Part shown: positions 27,322-35,105 of the stretch, one piece after another
Position numbering within the stretch: position 1 is the first letter of the stretch
Layout of the letters: each line of letters begins with the position of its first letter
Assembly: GCA_008501585.1 (NCBI GenBank)
Contig: QQUN01000054.1
Coordinates: forward strand, 124,001-188,000
Length of the DNA stretch: 64,000 nt
Direction: 5' to 3'
Origin: Pseudomonadota bacterium
Lineage (GTDB): Bacteria > Pseudomonadota > Gammaproteobacteria > Burkholderiales > Rhodocyclaceae
The notes under the pieces: model-generated
Told to the model about the DNA's origin: nothing
The model's input: only the letters and a program-made list of their open reading frames with translations
The model's database searches: none
Translations under genes and position numbers: made by a program

Positions 27322-29288
27322 TTGACCACCCCCGGGACGGCCTCGATCCCGAGTGCCTGCAGCACGCGCGATTGGGCCCGTCGCACGGCCTGTTGCCGGG
27401 CCGCAGCGCTGCGCCCCGACTCGCTGGACATGGCGTTGGAGCCAGACTGCGTGTGGCGCATCAGTAGGTCGATGTCTGAGCTGGCGATGCCCTCCTCGAT
27501 GAGACGGGTCTGCCAGAACGACCTGGCCCAGTTGCCGGAGCGTGTGAACCACTCTGGCCACCAGGATGAGAGTGCTGAGGTCCCAAGCGGTTGGGGCATC
27601 AGATCGTCGTCAATGTCGATAAGTGCGGCTACCTGACCGCCTGTGGCGACCTGCACAAGATGCGCCGTCAGTGGATGTGTTCCGAGGTTTAGGCGAGCCA
27701 GGCGATGCGCGACAGCACTGCAGTGTCGCTGCCAGGCCTGCAGTTGATCTATCAGTACCCCCGGCACAGGTACCGCGGAGACGAGTGCATCGCTAGCTGT
27801 GGCGTTGTTGATCGTCCGGCTGCGTTTGTCGGCCAAGGGGAGCCAGCCGATGGCCGCAATATCGCACGCGAGCAGCTGGAGTGCCTGGGTCTCACGCGCC
27901 GCCATGCAGAGCACGAAGACCGACCCGACCAGTCGGGCGTATTCGCGCGTATGTGTGATCAGCCCCTCCAACGTGTAGCGCCGACCGGGGCGGAGCGCGG
28001 AGACCCTGTCGCGCATCCACGCGTGCCATCGCGCGACGGAGGTGTCAGTGGCGGCCGTCTTTGCACCCGCCGCGAGGCCCGGTATCAGGGGAGTCGGCTG
28101 CCCCCATCCGCTGGCCTCGAACAGCAACTGAGCGCCAGCCCAAAGTGCATCGCGGCTGACGGCAGCGTAATACAGCTTCGACCGGGAGGTGGCCTGATAC
28201 CGCCCCGACAGGTGTGCTGCGACAACGCGATTCACGCCAGCGTAGATTGCCACGGTCTCGGTGGTGCGTTGCACGCGTGAGAGGGTTGGCCGGATGTGTC
28301 CAGCGGCCGCAGGCGTGTCGGCAGGCGTAAGCAGCGAGCGGGGACTGGCATCGGGATTGTTCAGTAGCTCGCCAATCGTTCGCGCGTGTGGTCGCATGCG
28401 ATGCTGTGTGAGCAAGGCCTCCGCAAGAAACGCCGGGACCGGCCGCTCGACGATGCGCGAGGCCAAAACGCAGTCCGTGCCCGGCGGTGGCGCTAGACGT
28501 GCGTGCGGTGCGAGGACGTTGAGATCGAGCAGATAGGTGCCGGTCCGGACATCGTAGCCTGCGACCCAGTCAACTGTCGCCGCGTCACGCAGTGGCAGGT
28601 CTCGTGCCAGGACCGCCGACAGTCCCGTCACGACGCTGATTGCCAACAGCATCGACGTCGGATTCCCGGTCTCAACCTTGGCGCGAAGCTGCTGCATCGC
28701 AGCGTGGTACCGATCGACGGTGAGGGTGGTGCGATCCAGCCGGGCCTGATGGCGATGCTCGCCCGAAAAATGATGCAACGCCCGATAGTAGCGGGACAGC
28801 CTGGCCCCATAGCTCTCGTCGGGATTGTGTGGCTGTTCTTCATCGAAAGAGCGAGCCACCCTCGCCGTAATTGCCGTCAGGCGCTTTGAGCGACCGATGT
28901 CACGGCCACGAAGCTGCTGATCGAGGAGTTTGACGACGCTCTGCGTAAGGGGTTTGCCGCTCGCGAGGGCGTCGATCAGTACTGCGCCGAGGTTTTTCAG
29001 CGCGGCCTGAGGGGTATTTTCGGTGACTTGGAGCAGCAGATCCCACGCGGGGCGGCCGGTGCGAAGGCCCTTGTGTGGCGTGAGGTAGAAATTCGGCTCG
29101 GCGAGACTAGCAACCAAGTCTATGAGGTCATCGGAAGGGGGCGCCAAGTCGTCCGAAAAAACCTGTATTGCGCGGGCTGCTGCTGCGAGGACATGGTCTC
29201 CACCGAGCCGATCATGCGGTGCCCGCAGTATCGCCAATAGGGCGCGCGTGAGATCCGGGTCCGGGAGTTGGTTGTCGCGAGCATTCAT
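27318..29288 (-). CDS. Large tyrosine-recombinase-like protein lacking the catalytic Tyr
   Basis: 656 aa from the ATG at 29288. The frame is open to an ATG at 29615, and the start is uncertain because neither has a clear Shine-Dalgarno sequence. The C-terminal half looks like a tyrosine recombinase: box I CMAARETQALQLLACDI (Arg about 465), box II NWARSFWQTRLIEEGIASSD (about 588), then LLMRHTQSGSNAMSSES. Where related integrases have a Tyr (SPYS), this reads SSES, so it may be a catalytically inactive partner. It is coupled to the 882-aa recombinase by ATGA. Together with the 257-aa gene it forms a three-gene unit that recalls recombinase trios, though the sizes do not fit RIT elements. Confidence 0.7.
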   Translation of the reverse strand: MNARDNQLPDPDLTRALLAILRAPHDRLGGDHVLAAAARAIQVFSDDLAPPSDDLIDLVASLAEPNFYLTPHKGLRTGRPAWDLLLQVTENTPQAALKNLGAVLIDALASGKPLTQSVVKLLDQQLRGRDIGRSKRLTAITARVARSFDEEQPHNPDESYGARLSRYYRALHHFSGEHRHQARLDRTTLTVDRYHAAMQQLRAKVETGNPTSMLLAISVVTGLSAVLARDLPLRDAATVDWVAGYDVRTGTYLLDLNVLAPHARLAPPPGTDCVLASRIVERPVPAFLAEALLTQHRMRPHARTIGELLNNPDASPRSLLTPADTPAAAGHIRPTLSRVQRTTETVAIYAGVNRVVAAHLSGRYQATSRSKLYYAAVSRDALWAGAQLLFEASGWGQPTPLIPGLAAGAKTAATDTSVARWHAWMRDRVSALRPGRRYTLEGLITHTREYARLVGSVFVLCMAARETQALQLLACDIAAIGWLPLADKRSRTINNATASDALVSAVPVPGVLIDQLQAWQRHCSAVAHRLARLNLGTHPLTAHLVQVATGGQVAALIDIDDDLMPQPLGTSALSSWWPEWFTRSGNWARSFWQTRLIEEGIASSDIDLLMRHTQSGSNAMSSESGRSAAARQQAVRRAQSRVLQALGIEAVPGVVK

Positions 29289-29629
29289 CTGAAGGAGTGG
29301 AGCGCTGTTGGTCACGGCGTCCACGTTAGCTGCGCCCGCGCGCACTTCTGCCCTCGCAAAACAGCGAAAAACGTCGTTATTCGGCGGAAAGTTGTAAAAA
29401 CTGGGTTCAAGTTGCTGTTTTCGGGGACGCAGGGGAGGCTCAGCCTCGCCGCCAGATTTGCGGGTCAGCTCAGACTGCGGCAGTCGATTGAAGGGGCGGG
29501 ACCTGAGGCGTACGATGGCCAAGGGCTGCTGATTCGCCTCGAATTGTGTGCCGTGTCCGACCCAACGCTGTCGCACAATGGTCAGTGTGCGCGGCGCCGA
29601 ATACCTCGTACCCATGAGGGCAGCAGACG
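29289..29629. other. Divergent promoter region of the recombinase module
   Basis: 341 bases between the chosen recombinase start and the rightward antitoxin-like gene. The AT-rich part around 29370-29400 (for example TTTACAACTTTCC on the minus strand) is the most promoter-like. The first recombinase frame is open through almost all of it, so part could be coding. I see no clear operator repeat. Confidence 0.4.
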
Positions 29630-29878
29630 ATGACTGGTGCTCAACCGAACCTCCCTCCGGACGCGCCGATCGCAGAGCTGGCGGTGCTGGTGCGTCGTAT
29701 GGTCGAGGCGTCGGGAGAGCCTGACGGTTTCAGTGCCGAGGCATGGCTGGCCAGTTGGTTGGAGGAGGCGTGTCCGGCACTCGGCGGGCAACGGCCCGCG
29801 GATCTACTGAGGGCCCCGGAGGGCGTCACTCGCGTGCGTCAGGTCCTGCTGTGCATGCAAAGCGGCGCCTACCTGTGA
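29630..29878 (+). CDS. MbcA/ParS/Xre-type antitoxin C-terminal domain protein
   Basis: 82-aa protein. The second half, WLEEACPALGGQRPADLLRA then PEGVTRVRQVLLCMQSGAYL split by no gap, follows the DUF2384/MbcA toxin-binding domain pattern (P-x-LGGxRPxDLL, TPEG-like, VxxxLxxMxxGxY). Full antitoxins usually have an Xre-like HTH in front; here only about 35 residues precede. The usual partner, a RES-domain NAD-degrading toxin, is not seen downstream. It is therefore an orphan antitoxin-like gene or a regulator adopted by the recombinase module, from which it is divergently transcribed. Confidence 0.7.
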   Translation: MTGAQPNLPPDAPIAELAVLVRRMVEASGEPDGFSAEAWLASWLEEACPALGGQRPADLLRAPEGVTRVRQVLLCMQSGAYL

Positions 29879-30038
29879 CCATCCCTGGCTTGTTGGTGCG
29901 AGCACAAGGCCTGGGTCGCACGGTGCAACTTCCGCGTCGGTACTGATGGGCCTCGGTGCAGTCCGAAGCCGCAACGGTGTTCGAGGTGTGCGATTTCTTG
30001 CTACCGTTGGGTGTCACGCCGGGAAAGGGAGGGGCGGA

Positions 30039-30152
30039 ATGGCAATTGAGTCACTATTTGCGCTGGGCTTCGCCACGGTTTTTCTGGTGGGATTGGCATG
30101 GTACGCCTCCACGCATCGCGCCGAAGACAGAAAGGAGCATCATCCAGACTGA
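30039..30152 (+). CDS. 37-aa single-TM peptide
   Basis: A strong purine-rich site (GGGAAAGGGAGGGG) precedes the ATG at 30039. The product starts MAIESLFALGFATVFLVGLA, a single membrane helix, and ends with a charged tail (WYASTHRAEDRKEHHPD). It resembles the small protein encoded at 30573 in the helix and the HRAE motif. Function unknown. Confidence 0.5.
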   Translation: MAIESLFALGFATVFLVGLAWYASTHRAEDRKEHHPD

Positions 30153-30292
30153 CGGGCTGACCGGACATGCTGCGCAGCCGCTAAGGCGAGGCGCCAGAGC
30201 GAGTATTTGTTTTCGTGTCAGTCTTACGGCAAAGGAATCTCCGGGCTGCCTCGAGCCGGGGTGCTACCGCGCCTGAGCGCCCGTATTACCTC

Positions 30293-30510
30293 TGTCAAGC
30301 GACACGAAGGTTTGACCCCCTCGCGACATCTGGAAGTGCCCCCCGGGTTAATCAACTCTCCGACGTGATTGGGGTGGGGCCAGCGGCCTTCTGCAGAGGG
30401 CCGCTGCGGCGTTTTTCGAGCAGTCGGAAACTCTCGCCCCGGATGGTGATGATCTGGCTGTGGTGCAGCAGCCGATCGAGGATGGCGGTGGCGGCCTTGC
30501 TCATGCGTTG
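30293..30510 (-). mobile_element. Right-end remnant of an IS21-family element
   Basis: The outer end TGTCAAGCGACACGAAGG at 30293 has the TGT...CGACA form of IS21-type ends. Inside it lies the 3' end of an istB gene. Everything upstream of the last 50 istB codons, including istA and the other end, is missing. The whole stretch 30153-30572 holds no other gene. Confidence 0.75.
30352..30504 (-). pseudogene. istB: Truncated istB (IS21 transposition helper ATPase)
   Basis: Only the last 50 codons remain: ATAILDRLLHHSQIITIRGE then SFRLLEKRRSG, which match the C-terminus of IstB. The Walker motifs lie in the lost part. Not functional. Confidence 0.75.
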
Positions 30511-30572
30511 AGGCTTGCATGTGCAGCAGCTACACTAGATTGGACCGGCAAACCTAACGAGGAGGGGGCGAG

Positions 30573-30773
30573 GTGTCTGACGCAGCAGTACAGATCATCA
30601 CGATATTGTCGGGTTTTGTCATGTTTGCCACCTTCGGCACGGTGTTGTTCATTTGGATGGCGCATCGGGCTGAGTCCAAACATCGCTCAGCGAGTCGCAA
30701 AGATGTTCCCCGTTCCTGCGCCCGTAGCGCAGCGCGTGGCGGGACGCTGCACTGGGTAGGAAGGAAAGGGTAG
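30573..30773 (+). CDS. Small single-TM protein related to the 30039 peptide
   Basis: 66 aa from a GTG at 30573, preceded by GGAGGGGGCGAG. A single TM helix (IITILSGFVMFATFGTVLFI) is followed by WMAHRAESKHRSASRK and a basic, low-complexity tail. The helix-HRAE-basic layout matches the 37-aa peptide encoded 530 bases upstream, on the other side of the IS21 remnant. Translation of the last 30 residues is doubtful by composition. Function unknown. Confidence 0.4.
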   Translation: MSDAAVQIITILSGFVMFATFGTVLFIWMAHRAESKHRSASRKDVPRSCARSAARGGTLHWVGRKG

Positions 30774-30839
30774 CTCTCTCTGTGCGCAGGTTGTTTGCCG
30801 ACCATTTGTATGCGCACTAATCCATCCGGGAGGCAATCG

Positions 30840-31028
30840 ATGAGGGAACACAGCGACTCGAAGTCGAAAAATCTCAGCGCAAAACCAACCGAATCCGATG
30901 CAGGGAAGACCCGTCCTCGCTACAAGCTCTCGGACCTTATCGCAGATGCGACTCAACTGCCTGGTGGCATGCGCTGGTCCAAAGATTGGGAAGTAATGCC
31001 GTCCGCTGGCCGGGAAAAGACGGACTGA
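30840..31028 (+). CDS. Small hypothetical protein with MazE-like tail
   Basis: 62-aa soluble protein. GGGAGG lies upstream of the ATG at 30840. After a charged N-terminus, RPRYKLSDLIADATQ...WEVMPSAGRE resembles the toxin-contacting tail of some MazE/PemI antitoxins (RYxLxxLL...W...P.VGRE). No AbrB-type DNA-binding part and no mazF/pemK toxin gene are present, so the antitoxin reading is weak. Confidence 0.4.
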   Translation: MREHSDSKSKNLSAKPTESDAGKTRPRYKLSDLIADATQLPGGMRWSKDWEVMPSAGREKTD

Positions 31029-31068
31029 CGCTTTGCCGCGCCTGATTCATCCCATGCTGGCGATCCTG

Positions 31069-31413
31069 TCACGCAGAGGCGTGCAACGAGTACTTGGAAT
31101 AGAGGAGGGGCGACTCTCTTCGATGTTCGCCATGTCTGCTCCTCGTTGCAGCGAGGGCGTGAATCAAACCTCTCTTGAGTTTGGCGAATCTGATCTCTGA
31201 CTCATTTTTTTGCACACTGTCGGGGGCGTACTTCAGCCTCATCAGGTGCTGTTTGGCGATGGGCTCAATCGCAAAGGCGACACCGTCCAGGTCGGAGAAC
31301 TTGACGAGCACATGGTCGTGGTCAAGCTCATCAACGACAGTGCCAACTTGGCCTTTCCCTACACGTTGGTCAGGAAACTCTCGCAAAGTGGCGACGACGT
31401 CCAGGACTCTCAT
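31069..31413 (-). CDS. DUF4926-domain protein
   Basis: 114-aa protein. Residues 1-62 (MRVLDVVATLREFPDQRVGK, GQVGTVVDELDHDHVLVKFS, DLDG) follow the DUF4926 pattern: a small SH3-like fold with LDVVAL...G..GTVVE...YEVEFSD.DG. A basic tail of about 45 residues, beginning near KNESEIRFAKLKRG, is unusual for the family. GGAGGGGA precedes the ATG at 31413. DUF4926 genes are commonly found beside toxin/immunity-type genes, but no such partner is recognised here. Confidence 0.65.
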   Translation of the reverse strand: MRVLDVVATLREFPDQRVGKGQVGTVVDELDHDHVLVKFSDLDGVAFAIEPIAKQHLMRLKYAPDSVQKNESEIRFAKLKRGLIHALAATRSRHGEHRRESPLLYSKYSLHASA

Positions 31414-31495
31414 TGTGTTCCCCTCCAGTGAATTGCGTGACCAGTCGAGTCACAACGTTCGGCGGAGCTAGTCGGTCCTGGTACTGGCGTGACGG

Positions 31496-31627
31496 TCAGG
31501 CTGGCTTGTCTTTGGTCAGGGACTCCGATACCTCTACCAGCAACCTCCAGATGGCGATGACTGGCGCGAAATAGCCTTTCGGCGTCTCCTTGGCGCCCTT
31601 GATGAAGCCTTGAAAAAACTCGCTCAT
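31496..31627 (-). CDS. 43-aa peptide with strong ribosome-binding site
   Basis: The ATG at 31627 is preceded by GGAGGATATTAACA, one of the best Shine-Dalgarno sites in the region. The product starts MSEFFQGFIKGAKETPKGYF, followed by an amphipathic to hydrophobic helix (APVIAIWRLLVEVSESL), and ends KDKPA. I do not recognise a family. It lies 82 bases upstream of the DUF4926 gene on the same strand and may share its transcript. Confidence 0.5.
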   Translation of the reverse strand: MSEFFQGFIKGAKETPKGYFAPVIAIWRLLVEVSESLTKDKPA

Positions 31628-32097
31628 TGTTAATATCCTCCATGACGTGCTTCATTGTCAGACAGTACTCTTGTTAAGGAAACCTCGAACAGCTCCGGCA
31701 ACTGAGGCGCCAACCAAACCAGTCCTCCGAGGTTCCCGAATGAACACTCATTCCGATCGTCGCCGAGGCCTTCAGCAACTGAGACGTCGCAGCCGAATTC
31801 CGTCGTGCTTGGCGCCACAGCCGTTGTCGACATCGAAACCCTTCAGCCACTGTGCAATGAAGACGATCCTGTTGCGCAGATATCGTCGGCGACGGCCTTC
31901 TCAAGTAGCTCGAAAAGCTGCATGATGTTCATGGTAATCGGTCGCTTCCTCATGGTTAGGTTGAAGCGTCGCAACACCCGCTTTACCGAAGATCTCCGAT
32001 GACTCACCGATCGCGCAGTCCAGCATAGCCGCCACGGTTAACCACATCCCCTCGCGCTCATACACCATGTCCGGGGCACACCCGTCCAAGTCCAGCA
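31628..32097. other. Gap without a confident gene
   Basis: 470 bases. Two weak minus-strand frames exist: 31630-31833, 67 codons starting MSTTAVAPSTT, and 31843-31932, 29 codons starting MNIMQLFELL. Neither has a convincing ribosome-binding site or family match. The right part must contain the promoter of the GlxA-type regulator. Confidence 0.5.
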
Positions 32098-33081
32098 ATG
32101 GCTGACAAATCGAGTGACGTTGCCGATTTCGGCTACCTGCTTATTCCAAATTTTTCAATGCTGTCCCTGGCAGGGGTGCTTGAGCCATTGCGGTTCGCCA
32201 ATCGAATGGCAGGACGCGAGCTTTATCGGTGGCGGTTGTTGACCGCCGATAATGAACCGGTTTGTGCAAGCAACGGCGTTCCGTTCACCCCGACAGCGCG
32301 GCTGGATGACTGTGAGACCCTGGACACTCTGATAGTCGTCGCCGGGATTTCCGCGCGTGACTACTGCGCCCTGCCCATTCTTCGCCGTCTTCGAGACTTT
32401 GCGGCGAGGGGAATGAGGATCGGTGCAACTTCTGTCGGAACCGTGTTCCTGGCGAAAGCCGGGCTGCTGGACGGTTTTCGCTGCACGCTGCACTGGGAAA
32501 ACCTGGATGGCTTCCGCGAAGAGTTTCCGACGCTTAACGTGACCAGCGAGCTGTACGAGATCGACGGCAAGCGGCTGACGTGCTCGGGCGGTTCGGCCGG
32601 GCTCGACATGATGATGCACCTGATCGGGCAGCGACATGGCCAAGCGCTCGCGGCCGCGGTCGCCGAACAATGTATTCACCCGGAGATTCGCACTTCGACG
32701 GCGGCACAGCGAATGTCCTTGCGCATGCGACTCGACGTCATCAGCCCCTGTCTGATCAATGCCGTCGAATGCATGGAGCGCCATTTGGAGGATACGCTAG
32801 ACTGCCAGCAGATTGCCGAGCAGGTCGGCCTGTCACCCCGGCAGTTGAACCGTATTTTTCAGACCAACTTCGACATGCCGCCTTCGCGCTTCTACATGGA
32901 GCTGCGCTTGAAGAGAGCACGGGCCTTGCTCCAGCAAACATCCATGCCCGTGGCGGATATCGGCGTCGCGTGCGGCTTTGCGTCGGCATCCCATTTCGTT
33001 CGCTGCTACCGAAACCTCTTCGGGCACACCCCGACGGTGGAGCGACATCACGAGAAACGGCGCGATATCAATCCCGGTTGA
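32098..33081 (+). CDS. GlxA-type AraC-family transcriptional regulator
   Basis: 327-aa regulator. The N-terminal DJ-1/PfpI-like domain (about 10-180, FGYLLIPNFSMLSLAGVLEP) lacks an obvious catalytic role. The C-terminal AraC DNA-binding domain (about 215-320) shows two HTH motifs: CQQIAEQVGLSPRQLNRIFQ, and MPVADIGVACGFASASHFVR followed by CYRNLFGHTP. Members with this layout (GbdR, CdhR, ArgR-type) respond to betaine, carnitine or amino acids in pseudomonads and burkholderias. It is the likely activator of the ABC-CoA operon that begins 209 bases downstream. No Shine-Dalgarno sequence is obvious before the ATG. Confidence 0.85.
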   Translation: MADKSSDVADFGYLLIPNFSMLSLAGVLEPLRFANRMAGRELYRWRLLTADNEPVCASNGVPFTPTARLDDCETLDTLIVVAGISARDYCALPILRRLRDFAARGMRIGATSVGTVFLAKAGLLDGFRCTLHWENLDGFREEFPTLNVTSELYEIDGKRLTCSGGSAGLDMMMHLIGQRHGQALAAAVAEQCIHPEIRTSTAAQRMSLRMRLDVISPCLINAVECMERHLEDTLDCQQIAEQVGLSPRQLNRIFQTNFDMPPSRFYMELRLKRARALLQQTSMPVADIGVACGFASASHFVRCYRNLFGHTPTVERHHEKRRDINPG

Positions 33082-33276
33082 TTCCTTTAGTCGCCATCAA
33101 CGCGCGACGCTCTGACCCGCCTGAAGCCGACAATCTTCGGCAAATGTCCGAATCTGGCCATCAAGAGGCGTTTTCAGGCCATTGCCTGCTGACATCAGTG
33201 CCTACCATGCACTTGCCGACCAGACAGAAGAGCTGGCGCAAGTCAGGTGATGGCGCCTGACGGGAAGGATCAACAA

Positions 33277-33282
33277 GAGGAG
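33277..33282 (+). promoter_or_regulatory. Ribosome-binding site that fixes a TTG start
   Basis: GAGGAG lies 8 bases before the TTG at 33291 and 26 bases before the first in-frame ATG (33309), so the TTG is the more likely start of the permease gene. Confidence 0.65.
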
Positions 33283-33290
33283 ACAACGTC

Positions 33291-33944
33291 TTGGAAACGT
33301 GGACATTCATGGTCGACAACTTCGACCAGATTGTGATGCGGACGCTTGAGCACATTTCGCTGGTTGGAGTCGCGATCGGCCTTGCGATCCTGACCGGAGT
33401 GCCCATCGGCATCGCCATCACGCAGAACGAAAAAGCCGCCAATATCGTGCTTTACGTCGCGGCAATCATGATGACCATTCCGTCAATTGCGCTGTTCGGC
33501 ATCATGATTCCCGTGCTCTCGAAAGTCGGCCACGGGATCGGTTATGTTCCCGCCGTCATTGCCGTGCTGCTGTACTCGCAGCTGCCGATAATCCGGAACA
33601 CCTACACCGCCATCCACAACGTGGATCCAGCGCTTCGCGAGGCGGCGCGCGGCATGGGGATGTCTTCCCTGCAGCGTCTGCGCATGGTGGAAATTCCGCT
33701 GGCGATTCCGGTGATCATGGGCGGCGTGCGCAGCGCCGTGGTGATGTCGATCGGGATCATGGCCATTGCCGCCTACATCGGTGCCGGCGGTCTTGGCACC
33801 TTCATCAGTCGTGGCATTTCTCAAACTGACGCCCGCCAGCTGATCACCGGCGCCGTCGCCGTCAGTTTCCTTGCAATTGCGGCCGACTTCTTCCTTGTCT
33901 GGCTGCAGAGTCGCCTGACCCCAGCCGGGCTGAAGCGCGCCTGA
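33291..33944 (+). CDS. Quaternary-amine ABC importer permease (OpuCB/OsmW-like)
   Basis: 217-aa inner-membrane permease with five to six TM segments. The BPD_transp_1 EAA loop is visible as LREAARGMGMSSLQRLRMVEIPL. Length fits the short permeases of OpuC/Osm-type glycine betaine, carnitine and choline importers. The TTG at 33291 is chosen because of the GAGGAG site. It pairs with the second permease (35106-35849), the ATPase (33973-35103) and the binding protein (35897-36787). Confidence 0.85.
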   Translation: METWTFMVDNFDQIVMRTLEHISLVGVAIGLAILTGVPIGIAITQNEKAANIVLYVAAIMMTIPSIALFGIMIPVLSKVGHGIGYVPAVIAVLLYSQLPIIRNTYTAIHNVDPALREAARGMGMSSLQRLRMVEIPLAIPVIMGGVRSAVVMSIGIMAIAAYIGAGGLGTFISRGISQTDARQLITGAVAVSFLAIAADFFLVWLQSRLTPAGLKRA

Positions 33945-33972
33945 CCCCAGAATTTTCCGGAGATCCGACACC

Positions 33973-35103
33973 ATGATCCGGCTTGACAACCTGACCAAGA
34001 TTTTTGAGACGAAAGAAGGCACGACCGTTGCGGCGGACCACGTCAACATGGAGGTCCAGGAGGGTGAAATCTGCATCCTGCTCGGCCCCTCGGGGTGCGG
34101 CAAGACGACCTCGCTGAAGATGGTCAACCGCATCGTTCCGCCAACGTCGGGGCGCGTTTTTCTCGGCGGCAAGGATACGACCGACTACGACACTATCACC
34201 TTGCGCCGCCAGATCGGTTACGTCATCCAACAGATCGGTCTGTTTCCGAACATGACCATCGAGGACAACATCGGCGTCGTGCCGCGGATGCTGGGCTGGG
34301 ATCGCCAGCGAACCGCGAAGCGGGCGCTGGAATTGCTAGAAATGGTGGCGCTCGACCCGGCGATTTTTCTCAAGCGCTATCCCAAAGAGCTATCCGGCGG
34401 CCAGCAGCAACGTGTCGGTGTCGCCCGTGCGCTGGCGGCCGATCCCCCGGTGCTCCTGATGGACGAGCCCTTCGGTGCCATCGACCCGATCAACCGAGAA
34501 ATCATTCAGGACGAGTTCCTGAAGATGCAGAAGCAACTCGGCAAGACCATTCTCTTTGTCAGTCATGACATCGATGAAGCAGTCAAGATGGGCGACAAGA
34601 TCGCCATTTTCCGCGCCGGCAAACTTGAGCAGTTCGACACGCCCGACAACGTTCTGGCGCATCCAGCCAACAGTTTCATCGCCGACTTCGTCGGCGGAGA
34701 CCGGACGCTGAAACGGTTGCGGCTGCTCACGGTGGGCGAAGTGATGGACGCCGAGCCTCCCCGTGTCAAGGCGGACGACAGTCTGTCGAGCGCACTCCAG
34801 CTGATGAACGACACGGACTATGACAACCTGATCGTCGTCGGTCCCAGAGGGCGTGCGCAGGGCGTTGTCTATCGAAGCGTGGCGGAAGGCCGTCAGGGCC
34901 TCTGCAACGACCACCACTCGGGACTGAAGGCGACGGTCCGGGAGTCCGACGATCTTCGTACCGCGGTATCCCAGATGTTCGCCCACGACCTCACCTGGCT
35001 GCCGGTCGTCGACGACGAGGGGTTCTACAAGGGCTACATCACCCAGCGCGGCATTACGCATACCCTCGGCCGTACCTATCGCGATGCCGAGCAGGGAGCC
35101 TGA
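33973..35103 (+). CDS. Quaternary-amine ABC importer ATPase with CBS domains (OpuCA-like)
   Basis: 376-aa ABC ATPase. Walker A GPSGCGKTT (about residue 38), Q-loop VIQQIGLFPNMTI, signature LSGGQQQRVGVA, Walker B VLLMDEPFGAIDP, and switch His in FVSHDIDEAV. After about residue 250 two CBS domains follow (VGEVMDAEPPRVKADDSLSS and LRTAVSQMFAHDLTWLPVVD). In OpuA/OpuC-type importers such CBS pairs sense ionic strength or nucleotides. It energises uptake through both permeases. The next permease starts two bases after the stop. Confidence 0.9.
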   Translation: MIRLDNLTKIFETKEGTTVAADHVNMEVQEGEICILLGPSGCGKTTSLKMVNRIVPPTSGRVFLGGKDTTDYDTITLRRQIGYVIQQIGLFPNMTIEDNIGVVPRMLGWDRQRTAKRALELLEMVALDPAIFLKRYPKELSGGQQQRVGVARALAADPPVLLMDEPFGAIDPINREIIQDEFLKMQKQLGKTILFVSHDIDEAVKMGDKIAIFRAGKLEQFDTPDNVLAHPANSFIADFVGGDRTLKRLRLLTVGEVMDAEPPRVKADDSLSSALQLMNDTDYDNLIVVGPRGRAQGVVYRSVAEGRQGLCNDHHSGLKATVRESDDLRTAVSQMFAHDLTWLPVVDDEGFYKGYITQRGITHTLGRTYRDAEQGA

Positions 35104-35105
35104 GG

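Noticed and set aside
23882-29288. Assignment to RIT or Gamma-Mobile-Trio elements
   Set aside because: Gene sizes and domain layout do not fit the RIT pattern, and I cannot verify family membership for the other; left as an unnamed recombinase module.
30840-31028. MazEF or PemIK toxin-antitoxin locus
   Set aside because: Only a weak MazE-like tail is present, without a DNA-binding domain or a toxin gene; kept as hypothetical.
31630-31932. Two short minus-strand genes (67 and 29 codons)
   Set aside because: No convincing ribosome-binding site, no family features and mutual inconsistency with the better 43-aa gene nearby.
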